Notes: generated from the letters alone by a model not told the origin. Numbered from the stretch's first letter, positions 8,683-19,299 are shown. The stretch: 64,000 bases of DNA from Anniella stebbinsi (GCA_029215795.1 JARDYH010000003.1:266199562-266263561); one strand, 5' to 3'. Numbers and translations are program-made.

Positions 8683-8790
8683 ATAAGAACTGGCCTGCTG
8701 GTTGAGACCAAAGATTAAACACCCGGCATTCTGTTTCCAGCAGTGGCTAGTTAGAGCTAAGGCCTCTGATATTCATAAACAGAGTGTTTT
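8683..8790 (-). mobile_element. Diverged CR1-type LINE 3' end fragment
   Basis: ACATAAGAACTGGCCTGCTGG followed by GGCATTCTGTTTCCAGCAGTGGC resembles the reversed 3' end of the TTCTTATG-tailed CR1 copies (compare 42072). Confidence 0.45.
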
Positions 8791-8943
8791 CATGTCTACA
8801 AGGTCTCCCACCTACAGAGATCCACAAGGCAAATCACATAAAATGAAACAAAGCAATCCAAAAGCATCTGGATAGGCAAAAAGAACAAGAACGAATAAAT
8901 AAAGCAGCAGCAGATACCATAAAAAAGAGAAGAAATCAGTGCC

Positions 8944-9190
8944 CACTATTTATTTATTTATTCATTCATTCATTTATATAAAGGATGTACAGCCCACCTT
9001 TCCAGATCTCAGGAAAAGCCTGCAAGCTGAACTGGGCATGTAGAGAGAATCTATCAGGCCCAAAGAGGGCCAGATTTTTGAATGAAGAACAAGCCTAGTA
9101 TTGCTAGTCGAATCCTCCTGGGAGTTGAGCCATGCCAGTTCGTTGCTATCAGTCACTGGTAGGGTTTGGATTCGAGTCAACATGAAATAA
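8944..9190 (-). mobile_element. Diverged L2-like LINE tail with (TTTA)n(TTCA)n
   Basis: A TTTA/TTCA tract (8947-8975) is followed by CAGCCCACCTTTCCAGATCTC, resembling the reversed LINE tail CCCACCTTTC. The remainder is too diverged to assign. The right boundary is uncertain. Confidence 0.35.
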
Positions 9191-9534
9191 CCTTAATTCT
9201 GGTCTGAAACCATCAGGGTTCTTGATCGTTGAATACAAAAAAAAATATTATCTTTTTTTAAAAAAGAAAAAAAAACTGACACCATGGGGTACAAAGCAGA
9301 CAACGAAATGTATATAATAGCATGTCCCATGCATTTCTGAGAAATATCTCTAACGCCAAAATAGCCTTTATAATGCAGTCTAGAGAGCATTGCGCTCACT
9401 TTATTCCCTCGGTGGAATATAATATCATGTCATCTCTAAAAAAACTCACTGCATTTCTAGTTTACGTGCAGAACAGCGGTTGTCTTTCAGTACACTATTG
9501 AAGCCACTGCTAAATAGGGGATTTCTTCTTCAGT
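9191..9534. other. Unannotated stretch
   Basis: No recognised feature; A-rich at 9236-9275. Confidence 0.4.
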
Positions 9535-9790
9535 TCATTTCAGAAAGGAATTTTCCAAATTTTGTGAATTTCTTCATATTTGAGAAGGAAAGAATTCGAG
9601 GTTAAAACACACTGAATGTGGGAGAAACCAAATCCAACAGATTCATCTATTCTAGTTCTTGACTTAAGTGCTTGGCTCCTTAAAATCTGGGTTGGAATCC
9701 CTGTGCATTTAGCCATGTTTAGCATGGAATTAAGGTTGCTACCTCAAGCTATATGGCAGGCAGGTATTTTTTGCCCCAATGTGTATCCCT
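9535..9790. mobile_element. hAT-like non-autonomous element fragment (family H)
   Basis: GTGGGAGAAACCAAATCC, AAGTGCTTGGCTC, AATCTGGGTTGGAATCCCTG and GGAATTAAGGTTGC recur in the same order in the element at 41260-42200. No termini or TSD were found, so this is an internal fragment. Confidence 0.5.
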
Positions 9791-10214
9791 TTAGTTTGAA
9801 CCGCATTTGCCATTTTATTGCTCATACACTCAGTTTGGAGAGATCCTTTTGGAGAATTTCACAATCCAGCCTCATCGCTTCTCACCCCTAAGTCCAGATC
9901 ATTAATGAAAATTCCTCCTAACAGCGCTTCTTGTAATATCAATAATGTATTCCATTAGTATGTTGTATAATTTATGCAAAAGTCAACTTTCTTGTAGCAG
10001 AAACTAGGTTACTGTGGTGCAAACATTTTACAACAAGCACATTCAACTCCAAGAGCTCATAGCATCCCCATGCAGAAGGCACTGTAGAGACTGTATCAAG
10101 AATACTTCAGGTTGATCTTTTGTTCTGGAAGCCTCTGGAGGCTGTTCTGTTCTTAGGGGACAGTGATACGTTCCTTTGCAATGCCTGTGTACAACACAGA
10201 GATGTGATGTGTAG
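9791..10214. other. Unannotated stretch
   Basis: No repeat, RNA or coding signal was recognised over about 420 bp. Confidence 0.4.
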
Positions 10215-10222
10215 ACCACAAC

Positions 10223-10950
10223 TAGGGACGGATCAGAAATTCGTTTCATTTTTTTTTTTTAACCAGAATCTATTGAATTTATTCCTTCCAGACCTGAACG
10301 CAGAGCCCAATGAAACCTGCCATCTGAAATCCATGCGTTTCTGAACTGGTGATACAATCTGCACAATGACAAAAACGTTGTTGAAAAGAGCATGGACGTT
10401 TTTTTAAAAAATGTGCATGAAAAAATGAGCACAAACACACTTTAGGCAAGGGGAGAAAAATGTGTACCTTTCACTGCACACCGCCGATTGGGAAAATATG
10501 TGCATGAAAGTACACGTACATTTTCACGCGGGGAGGATAAAACTCAATGTTCAACATCTGAGATGGACGTGAGTTGGAACGAGCTTCCAAGAACCTCGTT
10601 GAGGTGGCGTTTTGCTGATTTGCACATGGGGATGGCCCAAGCGCCTGGCTGGATCCAGGAGTCCGGCAGATTCCCCCATGCTCAGCCTCCTGGACCCAGC
10701 TCAATGAGCTACACAAGACCCCAGCCCTTACCAGATCCATGCACGACTTCCCAGCACCTGTCCGGCTCTTCAGCAAGTCACCATTTGCATAAAAGTGACG
10801 AGTCATGTTTTTTTCTGTAAATCAGTGGTGCCCGTAAAGCAGGCATTTATGCAGCTTTGCAGGTATAAATGGACCATGGGTCCAGTAAGGTCTGGGGTCT
10901 CGTGAGTGAGCCTGGTGGAGAAGGGGATGAATGGGAGTGGCACATCCCTA
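10223..10950. mobile_element. Long non-autonomous hAT-like element (family C related), 728 bp
   Basis: Starts TAGGGACGGATCAG and ends GTGGCACATCCCTA. Flanks ACCACAAC (10215-10222) and GCCATAAC (10951-10958) match at 6 of 8. The interior has the words TGTGCATGAAAAAATG and GGGAGAAAAATGTG seen in the members at 32770 and 60455. No transposase code: open frames over 10471-10820 on both strands have no transposase motif and are chance. Confidence 0.72.
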
Positions 10951-11028
10951 GCCATAACAGGGGTCTACTGGGCTTCACTTCAACTGGTGGCCCATCAATT
11001 GTGCAGGCTAGAAACTATGAGCCTATCT

Positions 11029-11173
11029 ACACTATTGCTTTAAAATGGTTTAAAATGGCTCAAAATGGTTTATAACAGTTTTGAGAACTGTTGGGGCCCA
11101 GGACACACTCCAAATACAGTTTTCAAAACGTTTTCAATGTGTTTTATCCTGCGTGTGTAGATAGGCTCTATAT
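11029..11173. repeat. Palindromic MITE, family G
   Basis: Ends GAGCCTATCTACAC and GTGTAGATAGGCTC are perfect 14-bp inverted repeats. The interior GGGCCCAGGACACACTCC recurs reversed at 39925-39950 and, more diverged, at 46090. Flanking TAT on both sides could be a 3-bp TSD, as in PIF/Harbinger elements, but that is weak. Confidence 0.65.
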
Positions 11174-11889
11174 GATTACGCAATTGCAAACATAAAGTTT
11201 GTGACTTATTATAGGTTCCTGAGGGGACCGTCACTGCTGAACAATCAGCTGGCTCTTGTGTCACACGCCACACACCTCAGCAGCAGCAGCAGCAACCCTT
11301 TCTACTCTGGAAAGATGAGGGCATTGAGCGGAGCACCTCACCTCAGGTAAGCCTGCTCTGATATTTCCGCTCTCCCTCCTAGTTCCACACCTCTGCTATT
11401 GTGCTGACATCAAATGTATAATGTTCTATTGTACAGGGGAAGAAAGGATGTCCTATTATTTGCAATTATTCCTTAATTTGGCCAATATGAGAGGTTACTG
11501 CTGTTGAAAAGAATGAGTAAAAGCAGATTCGAAGGCCCCAAGTGCTGGCAATAAACTTTTGAAAGATCATAAATGATGACTAATAAGCCCAGGAATGAAG
11601 CTTGGGATATTTAAAATAAGTAGAAAGACATAATGGGGAGAAAGGGGGGGAAAGGGGGGTTTATTGACTGGGCTCCAAAGTATTCACCAAGGTTTCTGGA
11701 TTCTAGGAATGTCCTAAGAGGTATACTCAGTTCGAGAGAGGTGCTCTCCATTCCCTGTTAGGCCAGAATGACTATATGCAACCCTCCATCTGCAGGGGTA
11801 ATATATGCCACTGAATGTCACTTGCTGGGAAGCCGCAGTAGGAGAAGGCTATTTTCTGCAAGGCCTGTATGAGGGCTTCCTGGAGTACT
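11174..11889. other. Unannotated stretch
   Basis: A (CAG)5 tract at 11278-11294 and a G-rich patch at 11640-11660; otherwise nothing recognised. The CAG tract is not in a supported reading frame. Confidence 0.4.
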
Positions 11890-12085
11890 GTATCCCATTT
11901 AGACTACTGTAATGCATTGTATGTGGGGCTGCCCTTGAAGATGGTTTCAATGTTACACGTGTTTCAAACTGTGGTGGCCGTGATTTAGACTGAGATGGCC
12001 CACAGGGAACATATCCATTGTCAAAGAGCTTCACTAACTGATGGTTTGTTTCTGAGCCTAATTCAAAGTGCTGGTTTTGATGACA
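11890..12085 (+). pseudogene. L2-type LINE ORF2 fragment (RT C-terminal region)
   Basis: From about 11896 the frame reads DYCNALYVGLPLK, the well-known motif of the L2-clade ORF2 downstream of the RT active site; further on, a THREHI-like segment and an LKSL-like segment appear with an in-frame stop at about 11988 (TAG). Truncated both sides; followed by a CR1 fragment. Confidence 0.8.
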
Positions 12086-12099
12086 GCCACCAATTTGGA

Positions 12100-12395
12100 T
12101 GATGGAAACCAAATTGCTGACGGACACCAATTTGGATGGCTTTAATAGGGGGTTAAAGAAGTTCCTGGAGGAAGAGGCAATCCATGGCTACTGATGGCTC
12201 CATGCCACCTCCAGTATCAGGGGCAGTATGCCTATGTGCACCAGGTGCTGGGGAACATGGGCAGAAGAGTGCTGTTGCACTCATGTTCTACTTGAGTGTT
12301 TCCTCTTGGCAGCTGGTTGGCCACTGTGTGAACATAATGCTAGACTAGATGGGCTTATGGTCTGCTCCAGCATGGCTCTTCTTACGCTGTAACAT
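12100..12395 (+). mobile_element. CR1-type LINE 3' end (TTCTTATG-tailed subfamily)
   Basis: Begins with code resembling the C-terminus of ORF2 (TTTGGATGGCTTTAATAG), continues with the 3' UTR markers CTCCAGTATCAGGGGCAGTA, GCAGCTGGTTGGCCACTG and ends CCAGCATGGCTCTTCTTACG, a degraded TTCTTATG tail. Confidence 0.85.
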
Positions 12396-12439
12396 TCTTA
12401 ACCTGAAAAGTTGTTCATGGCTTGGGGCCCAGAGATCTA

Positions 12440-12512
12440 AGGTGGGATCTATGCTGGCTGGGGGATGATGGGAGTTGTAGTCAAACACATCTGGAGGGCA
12501 TCAGATTGTCAA
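12440..12512. repeat. Short interspersed repeat (GATGGGAGTTGTAGTC type)
   Basis: GCTGGCTGGGGGATGATGGG, AGTTGTAGTCAAACACATCT and GGAGGGCATCAG. A related palindromic copy lies at 61029-61121. This word is common in reptile and bird repeats; family unresolved. Confidence 0.5.
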
Positions 12513-12949
12513 AGTCTGATGTAGATTATACTGATTTCTAAATTTCCACCTATACCTATAAATTAGCAAATGCAAGTTCTATGCAACCTGTATTCTCCTT
12601 CGTCCTCATTTTTTGGCAATGTGTAAGTACTACCCACCCTATTAAGGACTAAGATTCCGGTTAACCGTGGGGATTTTGAAATGATAGCAATGGCCAAGAG
12701 CAAGAGAAGTACCATATCCTGGAGTAGTGACTGTACCAATCTGAGCAACCACAATTTCTTGAGATAAGCAAGTTCAGAAGTGATTCACTCAGGACTTCAT
12801 TTCCATTTACTGCTGAATTACTGTATTGACACAGGCAGTTTGCACTTTATGATATGTATGATGGATGGCTTTATTATTGTGCCAACATTCTCTGTATTGT
12901 TTAATAGGCAGCTTTCAATACTCACATTTTATACAGTATTGTTGCACAT
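12513..12949. other. Unannotated stretch
   Basis: No recognised feature in about 440 bp. Confidence 0.4.
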
Positions 12950-12954
12950 TGGAA

Positions 12955-13110
12955 GCTGTTGTCTTCTGAGTCAGACCATCATTACTGTCTATCTCTGGCT
13001 TGCAGTGGCTCTACGGCATCTCGGGTCTTCTCCCACCCTACCTGAAGAGGCAAGGGATTGAACCTGGGACCTTCTGCATGCAAAGCAGGTGCTCTACTGT
13101 GGAATTAAGG
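12955..13110 (-). mobile_element. tRNA-derived SINE
   Basis: On the minus strand it reads CAGTAGAGCACCTGCTTTGC, then ATGCAGAAGGTCCCAGGTTC (a B-box like GGTTCAATCCC), then TGAAGAG..., CCACTGCAAGCC and TCTGACTCAG: head and body of the SINE also found at 60962 and 62959. The box A / box B spacing fits a tRNA-derived polymerase III promoter. Confidence 0.75.
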
Positions 13111-13218
13111 TCCTTCCCCTCTTCTGGGATAAGCTCCTTCTCCTTACCTTCAAAGCCCTCCATGATTTAGGGTGATCTTGTGATGGGAAATGAAATCAGG
13201 GAGGTCTCCACATGAAGA

Positions 13219-13552
13219 AATGTTGTACTAATGGGTGACTTCAATTACCCCTACATTGACTAGATAAAGCCCTGTTTCAGTCACAAACAAAGAAGTTATA
13301 TTTCAGAATATCTCAAATGATTGTTCCTTACAGCAATTGGTCATGTAACAGACCAGAGGGGAGGGGAGACAACCCTGGACTTAATTCTAAATGGTGTTGC
13401 TCAGGACCTAGTGCCAGACGTGACTGTTGTCAGTGACCACAGGGCTATTGAATTGAATTGACTGCATATTTAAGTGGGAAATAGCCAAGAGAATCCAATC
13501 CATTCACTCCCAAAAAGGAAACATCTCTAAAATAAGGGAATGGGTAAAAAGC

Positions 13553-13555
<3 letters not shown>
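13219..13555 (+). pseudogene. CR1/L3-type LINE ORF2 endonuclease fragment
   Basis: The frame from 13219 reads VVLMGDFNYPYID, a stop, then a degenerate middle, TTLDLILN, and VVSDHRAIEL. GDFN and SDH are the conserved apurinic-type endonuclease motifs of CR1-clade ORF2, with the catalytic Asp/Asn and the terminal Asp-His pair. After a frameshift near 13460 the linker reads KGNISKIREWVKS. Two in-frame stops (TAG at about 13261, TGA at 13318) and the frameshift make it dead. It is the only endonuclease-domain relic I found in the window. Confidence 0.8.

Positions 13556-13593
<38 letters not shown>
13553..13593. repeat. Microsatellite (ATG)n
   Basis: About 13 uninterrupted GAT units directly after the endonuclease relic. 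Confidence 0.95.
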
Positions 13594-13869
13594 AGCAACA
13601 TTTTATCTTCGTTTGGATAGGTTTGGAGGGCTGTTACGTCCCTATCCTGAACAGGTAGATTAGCCCTAAAACAACATTATGTGTGTGGGGGTTCCCCACC
13701 CCAATGACTGTTCTTCAATGCCACACCCAGTATTGGAAGCCTGCCCCCCACTGCTCATGTGGCATTTTCAAGGCACGCCAGAGGCGAGATAATAAAGCTA
13801 AGGAGAGATGATTAAAATATACTTTGCTTGGGGGGGGGGGGAAGCCCACCCCTCCACACTTTTAGTCAC

Positions 13870-14235
13870 ATGGCAAGGGAGATGTCACCATTTAATAAAC
13901 TGACAAAATCTATCTATCACCTACGCGTGAACACCGAACGGTTATAGAGAGGTTAACAGGAATTGATGGCATCCGAGCATTCATTTTACACTGAATCACA
14001 GTCTTTGGTGATTGAAATAGACAAAGACGTATAGGGTTATCTTGTTGAAGAGGCTTTGTTAATTACTGGCACTTGTCATTTCTCCGTAGCTTTATCTAAG
14101 TCATGGAAGGCTAACTAGCTGTTTTTCCCCGGTGAGCATTGTTTGCTCAGGAAATACGGCGCTAAGGCAGCGTCTTTTTATTTTTCTTCCTTCCATAAGT
14201 GCTCCTCATTATGAGTGGATTCCTAAATTAATGAG
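13870..14235. promoter_or_regulatory. Candidate conserved non-coding element
   Basis: Unique sequence with no repeat similarity, retained CpGs (CTACGCGTGAACACCGAACGG), GTTAATTACTGGC and CTAAATTAATGAGG homeodomain-type sites. These traits resemble vertebrate developmental enhancers, but no conservation test was possible. Inference only. Confidence 0.3.
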
Positions 14236-14238
14236 GCC

Positions 14239-14263
14239 ATATATATATATATATATATATATA
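14239..14263. repeat. Microsatellite (AT)n
   Basis: Twelve AT units leading into the reversed LINE tail at 14264. Confidence 0.95.
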
Positions 14264-14520
14264 GTATTTATTTATGGCTTTTCTTTCCTTTATCACCCTC
14301 CCCTTCAGCTGAAAATGGTTCCAGAGCGGCTTACATAAGATCAATAAAACCAAGCTTGTCTGTACCCACATTCTAAATGACATGACACAATAGCATGAGG
14401 AGGGAAGAGGAAAACACCAGTTCTTAAAGTTACACAGAAGTTGTTCCAGTGACCAGCTGGAAACTGGAATGGTGTAGATTGGAAGAGCCACCTGGAAGCT
14501 GGAATAGAAAGAGTGCAAGG
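14264..14520 (-). mobile_element. Diverged LINE 3' region
   Basis: TATTTATTTATGGC, then CAGAGCGGCTTACATAAGATC is the usual reversed tail layout of LINE 3' ends in this window. The remainder is diverged. Confidence 0.4.
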
Positions 14521-14574
14521 GCAGAAGGAGACAAATGGAGGTGCTTTAGGGCTAATGGACTACAGAATATTATA

Positions 14575-14670
14575 GCTGGACTCCAATGTACATTTACTCA
14601 GGAGTAAGTCCAAATAAACTCAATGGGGCTTACAACTGAGTGGACATATATATATGATTGAATTGTGCAT
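14575..14670. repeat. Interspersed repeat with palindromic ACTCAGGAGTAAGTCC motif
   Basis: ACTCAGGAGTAAGTCC and CAATGGGGCTTACAACTGAG form an inverted pair, followed by GTGGACATATATATATGATTG. This motif is widespread in squamate genomes; family not assigned here. Confidence 0.5.
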
Positions 14671-14678
14671 TTAATATT

Positions 14679-14716
14679 AGTAGTAGTAGCAGCAGTAGTT
14701 GTAATAGTAGTACTAC
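14679..14716. repeat. Imperfect microsatellite (TAG)n
   Basis: TAG units with CAG and TTG variants. Confidence 0.85.
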
Positions 14717-15431
14717 AGCAAAGCCTCTGACACTGATTGACTAACCAGCTGTGATGTCATTGAATGTTCATGATAACAATTGTCAATTATTACTGGCCAG
14801 TATGTGTGACAGAAACAGAAAATTAAAACCTCGTAGGAGCATGAGGAGAAAATGTCCAAGGAGATAGGGAGGTCAAGGGTCAGGAGTCCAGCGGCAAGGT
14901 GGATGAAGGCAGGGAGTTGTTGTTTTCTACCTGGTTGCAGCAAAGGGAGGGTTGAGAAGCAGGGCCTGCTTCATTGATTCTCCTAAAAGATCGGCTCTCT
15001 TTGACTCCTCCTCTTCTTCAACTGTTTCCATTCACCCTGGTCGTTATAAGAGCTTTATAACTTTAAGAACTGGCACCTAGGTTTGCTTGCCTTCCTCTTC
15101 CCTCCTCCTCCCTTTTTTCCTTTTGTGTCATGATGTTTAGATTATATATGTGTGGACAAGATCTATCTTGCTTGCCTGCTTGTTGTTGTTGTTGTTGTTT
15201 TATTGAACTTGAGTAAGCACTCTGGGGTGTTTTTACTGAAGAGAAGCTTAAAAACACTTCAAACAAAGAAACATCATGCTTAGGAAGATGAACCAGAGTG
15301 AAAGGTACATAAAAGAGGTGGAGGCTTGAGGGGGGAACCAGGAGAGAAGGGAAACTGAGACAAGACAGCATTCATGAGAGATGGGTCTTTGGAAGAAAAA
15401 ATCTCATAAGGCTTCAGGGAAGAGTAAAAGG
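14717..15431. other. Unannotated stretch with (TTG)6
   Basis: A (GTT)6 tract at 15182-15200; otherwise nothing recognised. Confidence 0.4.
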
Positions 15432-15653
15432 TAGGGATGTCAGAGAAATCCCCATCGGAACCAAATGAGTTTGAATTTTTATGAATCAGACCTGCACATT
15501 TGGAGTGAATTTGCACAAATTTGCATCTATACAAATTTGGAAATGGGGGGGGGAGGAATCTAATTCCTTCAATGGGCAGATGACAGAACAAAAAGAGCCT
15601 GACAATCCACAAAATACAGACTGAATGGATTGTACACAATCTGTACATCCCTA
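15432..15653. mobile_element. Non-autonomous hAT-like element (family C), 222 bp
   Basis: Starts TAGGGATGTCAGAG and ends CTGTACATCCCTA. Interior TTTGCACAAATTTGCA resembles the 2635 and 5324 copies. Flanks GTAAAAGG and CTAAAGAG agree at only 5 of 8, so the TSD is eroded. Confidence 0.65.
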
Positions 15654-15667
15654 CTAAAGAGTGCTGC

Positions 15668-15668
<1 letters not shown>

Positions 15669-15704
<36 letters not shown>
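15669..15704. repeat. Microsatellite (ATT)n
   Basis: Twelve ATT units. Confidence 0.95.
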
Positions 15705-15705
<1 letters not shown>

Positions 15706-15744
15706 TTCTTAATATAGTAAAATCTCTTAATATAGTTAAGATGC

Positions 15745-15870
15745 ATTAAAATCATAGTTAATACATATATAATACAATATAACAGTTTAAAAACCCAACA
15801 CAGAAAATGTAAAAAAAAAATGTGTTATATTGTATTACATATCTATTTTTAACTGTGATTTAAACAGTTT
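15745..15870. repeat. AT-rich inverted repeat
   Basis: ACATATATAATACAATATAACA (split here: 15761-15782) is inverted at 15824-15845 (TGTTATATTGTATTACATAT), with a short A-rich spacer. It could fold as a cruciform. The rest of 15705-16241 has no recognised feature. Confidence 0.6.
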
Positions 15871-16241
15871 CAATGAAAGTAAAACACGAAGCAACAATAA
15901 GAGACAGTAAAATGGAGTAGCCTCTTAATGATCAATTATAAACCAAGGAGAATTTTCTTGAACAAATGTGTTTTCGGGAAGCATTTAAAACACTGCATTT
16001 TCTGCTGGCTCTTGAGGTATTACATGGCAACATTCTCCTGATCACAGAAGGGCCATGAAGATCTCCTCTAAAGGTCTTTGGGTTTGGATGGGTGTAGGTA
16101 GTTGAGGGAGGAGGGCCGCTAGGTGTTCTGGTCCTGAGTTATTTAGGGCTAGGGATGCTGGGTGTGAGGGGAAGGTGACAGAATGGCCCGTAGGCTGAAA
16201 AGCAGGGATGTGGAATGAAGTGTGGTAGATGCAAAGTACAT

Positions 16242-16258
16242 GGGGGGGGGGGGGGGGG
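16242..16258. repeat. Poly-G run (17)
   Basis: Seventeen consecutive G; a potential G-quadruplex and a place where sequencing length is unreliable. Confidence 0.9.
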
Positions 16259-16432
16259 CAAAGCAAAGACCAAGGACAAAATGGGACTGGTCCCTGGGTC
16301 AGGTGGTATAGTCAACTCTTGGCAAGAAGAGAACTGATGGCTGGCAAAGGACTCAACAGAATGGGATTGTGGGCAAAGGAGCCGTTGCTAGGCCTAGCAT
16401 CTGAATCCTGATAAGACTAGAGTTGCAGTCCT

Positions 16433-16456
16433 CTTTTTTTTTTTTTTTTTTTTTTT
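16433..16456. repeat. Poly-T run (about 23)
   Basis: Homopolymer; may be the reversed A-tail of an unrecognised retroelement, though nothing recognisable lies next to it. Confidence 0.9.
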
Positions 16457-16580
16457 GAGACAAGCTTTAACATCCGAAAAGCTTGTTTGGAGACCAAGCT
16501 GAGTGAAATCTAGCGACATCTCTCCATTTTGAGACGGTGTGTACATGTGTCTGTAAATAAGAGTCCTATTCACTTGTTAG

Positions 16581-16949
16581 GGGAAGCTCGGAGGACGGCA
16601 ACAAGGGAGAGGGCCTTCTCTGTGGTGCCCCCCCCAATTATGGAGCGAACTCCCCGATGAGGCCCGCCTGGCGCCAACATTGTTACCTTTTTGGCACCAA
16701 GTCAAAACATTTCTTTTCTCCCAGGCATTTCACAGCTTAAGTTGAGTTTTTAATTGAGTCTTGGGCCTGGCTGAAAGTTTAAAATTGTTTTAAATGTTAG
16801 CTGTTTTTATGGTTTATGGTTTAAATTTTTGTATATTGACTTTTAATGTTCCATCCTTTGATTTTTGTAAACTGCCCAGAGAGCTTTGGCTACAGGGCAG
16901 TATATAAATGTAAATAATAATAATAATAATAATAATATAATAATAATTT
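16581..16949 (+). mobile_element. L2-like LINE 3' end with (AAT)n tail
   Basis: ORF2 C-terminal code (GAGGGCCTTCTCTGTGG...), then a T-rich 3' UTR, then TTTTTGTAAACTGCCCAGAG, CTACAGGGCAGTATATAAAT and an AAT tract (16911-16949). 5'-truncated at about 370 bp. It is the cleanest plus-strand example of this tail. Confidence 0.85.
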
Positions 16950-17489
16950 CCTTCATGGGATTACAATCCCATGAGAGAAGAGGAGTGGGGCACTCCCTGG
17001 CCCTGCCCTCTTTGTTGTGTCCCCATTGTCATCTGATCAGCCCTCTACACATGCAGCAGGGTTGTCTTCGGAATCAGTCCAACCAAGGTTGTAATCTGAG
17101 CTCTTCTTGTACAGCAGGAAGAGCGATGGACCCAGCAGTGCGGATACACGGGAGGGGCATGGACTGTGCCCCCACACACTTCCTTCACACTATGGACATT
17201 GCACAGGGGCAGTAACAGGCTTGTGATGCTTACATCTCGATCGATCTACTTCCAGCCATCTTGATGACACTAGAAATATTCCTTGCAAAATGCCAGAAAT
17301 TCAGAGGGAGGGCGGTGGCAGAGCAGGATGAGGGTGTGTGGGGGGAGGAGTAGAAATCACCACAGGTATTTCAGATGCTCTCCAAAATGGGAGAAGCAAC
17401 ATCTTAGTCAGACAGAATACATTAGCGCCGTGTGAGAAGATGATCTTTAATGTACTTATCTTGGCAATATGGGTAATGGGAACTTTCAG
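16950..17489. other. Unannotated stretch
   Basis: No repeat or coding signal recognised; a G/T-rich patch near 17325-17350. Confidence 0.4.
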
Positions 17490-17780
17490 GAGCACTTTAC
17501 TTTAAGTGTCCTCTGAGAAATGCTAATTTACATTGAAACACCTATGGAGCTACATATGACGCCTACATGAATACCTGATGAATTCATTCTGATCAATTCT
17601 ATTACAGCGCGTGCGATGGGAATTTGCAGTGATAGGCCTCTTAAAATATTATTAAATTTTCCATTAATATTACATACGTGGGGAAGAAGATTAGCACGTG
17701 TTAAGGGCCGCACTAAGTGATCCTCCTCATTAGCCATACTCATTATGATGTTAACAGGTTCAGTCCTTGCCCAGGTTACT
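17490..17780. promoter_or_regulatory. Candidate conserved non-coding element
   Basis: Unique AT-rich sequence with retained CpGs (ACAGCGCGTGCGATGG), CCATTAATATTACATACG, TAGCACGTGTTAAG and CATTAGCCATACTCATTATG. Composition resembles developmental CNEs. Inference. Confidence 0.3.
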
Positions 17781-17890
17781 CAATGTTTATGCTGCTAAGA
17801 CAATACGTGAAGTTGAACGGAGGGACGTTCTGTCGGTCTCCATGAGAAACTGGTATTGGTTTTCTATATGGCTTTCCCTGTCATGGCTTC

Positions 17891-18156
17891 CAGGGATGGC
17901 CAAAAACATTTTGCTGCCTGAGAGAAAGCAGTACATGGCACCCATCCACCCAAGTCAAGACGCATAGTCTCCAAAGCCAGCCAAGTTATTTCGGTACATG
18001 AGGCACAAAACCCCACAACCATCTCTCCCCACCACCGGCAGTGGAAATGCAATAATAACAAAGTAAACAACTATCCATTTGCTGCCTTTTTATCACACCA
18101 CAAACCTGCTACCTGAGGCAGATGCCTCATTCTGCGTAATGGTAGGGCCGTCCCTG
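17891..18156. mobile_element. Non-autonomous hAT MITE with perfect TSD, CAGGGATGGCC termini
   Basis: Ends CAGGGATGGCC and GGCCGTCCCTG are inverted. The identical 8-mer ATGGCTTC flanks both sides (17883-17890 and 18157-18164). Inside, TTTGCTGCCTGAG near the left and CTACCTGAGGCAG near the right continue the inverted similarity. 266 bp, no code. The intact TSD suggests a fairly recent insertion. Confidence 0.92.
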
Positions 18157-18167
18157 ATGGCTTCTCT

Positions 18168-18331
18168 GCAGAGCATTGTGGGAAAGGTAGTTTTGACCAG
18201 AAACCAGTCCCCTAAAAGCATTATCCTGATCTATTTGGTGGGTTATGTTTTCCTTTCGGAGAGATTGAGGAATTCTTTTTAAAAAAAAACTGGCTGTGAA
18301 ACTACCGTTTCCCAGATCTCTGCAAGATCCA
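18168..18331. repeat. Palindromic repeat (GGGAAAGGTAGTTTTGACC type)
   Basis: GCAGAGCATTGTGGGAAAGG and TAGTTTTGACC at the left pair with GGCTGTGAAACTACC and GTTTCCCAGATCTCTGC at the right. MITE-like, superfamily unknown, immediately beside the hAT at 17891. Confidence 0.7.
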
Positions 18332-19274
18332 TATGTGGGGGGCAATTTAGACATGATATGGTGATACATGAATCTGTCTTTCTATTGAGAAGCAGCAGCT
18401 ATGGATAGCTGGCACCAGTTTAAATAAAGGTGTGATGGGGTGGGGAAGTTGGGTGCTTAGCCCTCTCCCCTCCTGCTGTTGCCGTATCAATACCCCTTCT
18501 CCACTCCCGCAGCTACTCTTCTTCCTACAGGAGAAAATATACAGCCCCCTCCATCTTTTCCCATATGGAAACAAAGAAATGGCAGGACAGGAAATGGTTA
18601 AGCAGCATCTGATCCAGACTACAGCCTCCAAGGCTACTTTTCAATTTTTATTACTATTATTATTATTTTTTTTAAAAAAGTGGGAAATGAATTCATGCAT
18701 CTCCCTTGTAATGTTTTGTTTGGCCTTGAGTGCGGACGAGATGCATCTTGAATGCACAAGGATGTAAATAAAACCACTTAGAGATACTACATTGCTTCCT
18801 GTCCATCCCAACCTTACGTCACCAGTTTCACCAGATAGTAAATGTTGCTGAATTTGTTAGCACCTGTTCTGTAATCCGTAGAACGAAAACCTCTGTCAGG
18901 TTAAACCTTCTTGTAAGCCTTCAGATTTGTTTGGAGGGGGGAGGGGTGTTGAAAATCAACACACGTTACGTTGATTAACACATAGACAGCAGCAGACTAA
19001 ACTGGGGATAGTAGAACTTGAACATTCTCACATGTTGAAAGAAGGGTTACGCTAGGGTCGCACGCCCCATCCAGCCACCATCTGTGCATAGGTCAGCTGT
19101 GTGCAGGGGCTCTACACATGCACAGGTGTATGCATGCATAGATTCTCCATACTAGGGGGGATTCTGGATCAATCAGAATCACGGTGAGAGGTTTGCATGC
19201 AAAGATTTATCCTAGGGATATCAGAGGAATTCTTGGGATGTCAGGGGGTAGAGTAAAATGTGATTTCTCAGGTT
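18332..19274. other. Unannotated stretch
   Basis: An imperfect TTA tract at 18648-18675; otherwise no recognised repeat or gene in about 940 bp. Confidence 0.4.
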
Positions 19275-19299
19275 CACACACACACACACACACACACAC
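19275..19299. repeat. Microsatellite (CA)n
   Basis: Twelve CA units. Confidence 0.95.

Noticed and set aside
11278..11294. (CAG)n as a coding polyglutamine tract
   Set aside because: Five units only, with no supported reading frame or exon around it.
13553..13593. CRISPR-like or other spaced repeat array
   Set aside because: Plain ATG microsatellite; no spaced repeats anywhere in the window, and the organism is a vertebrate.
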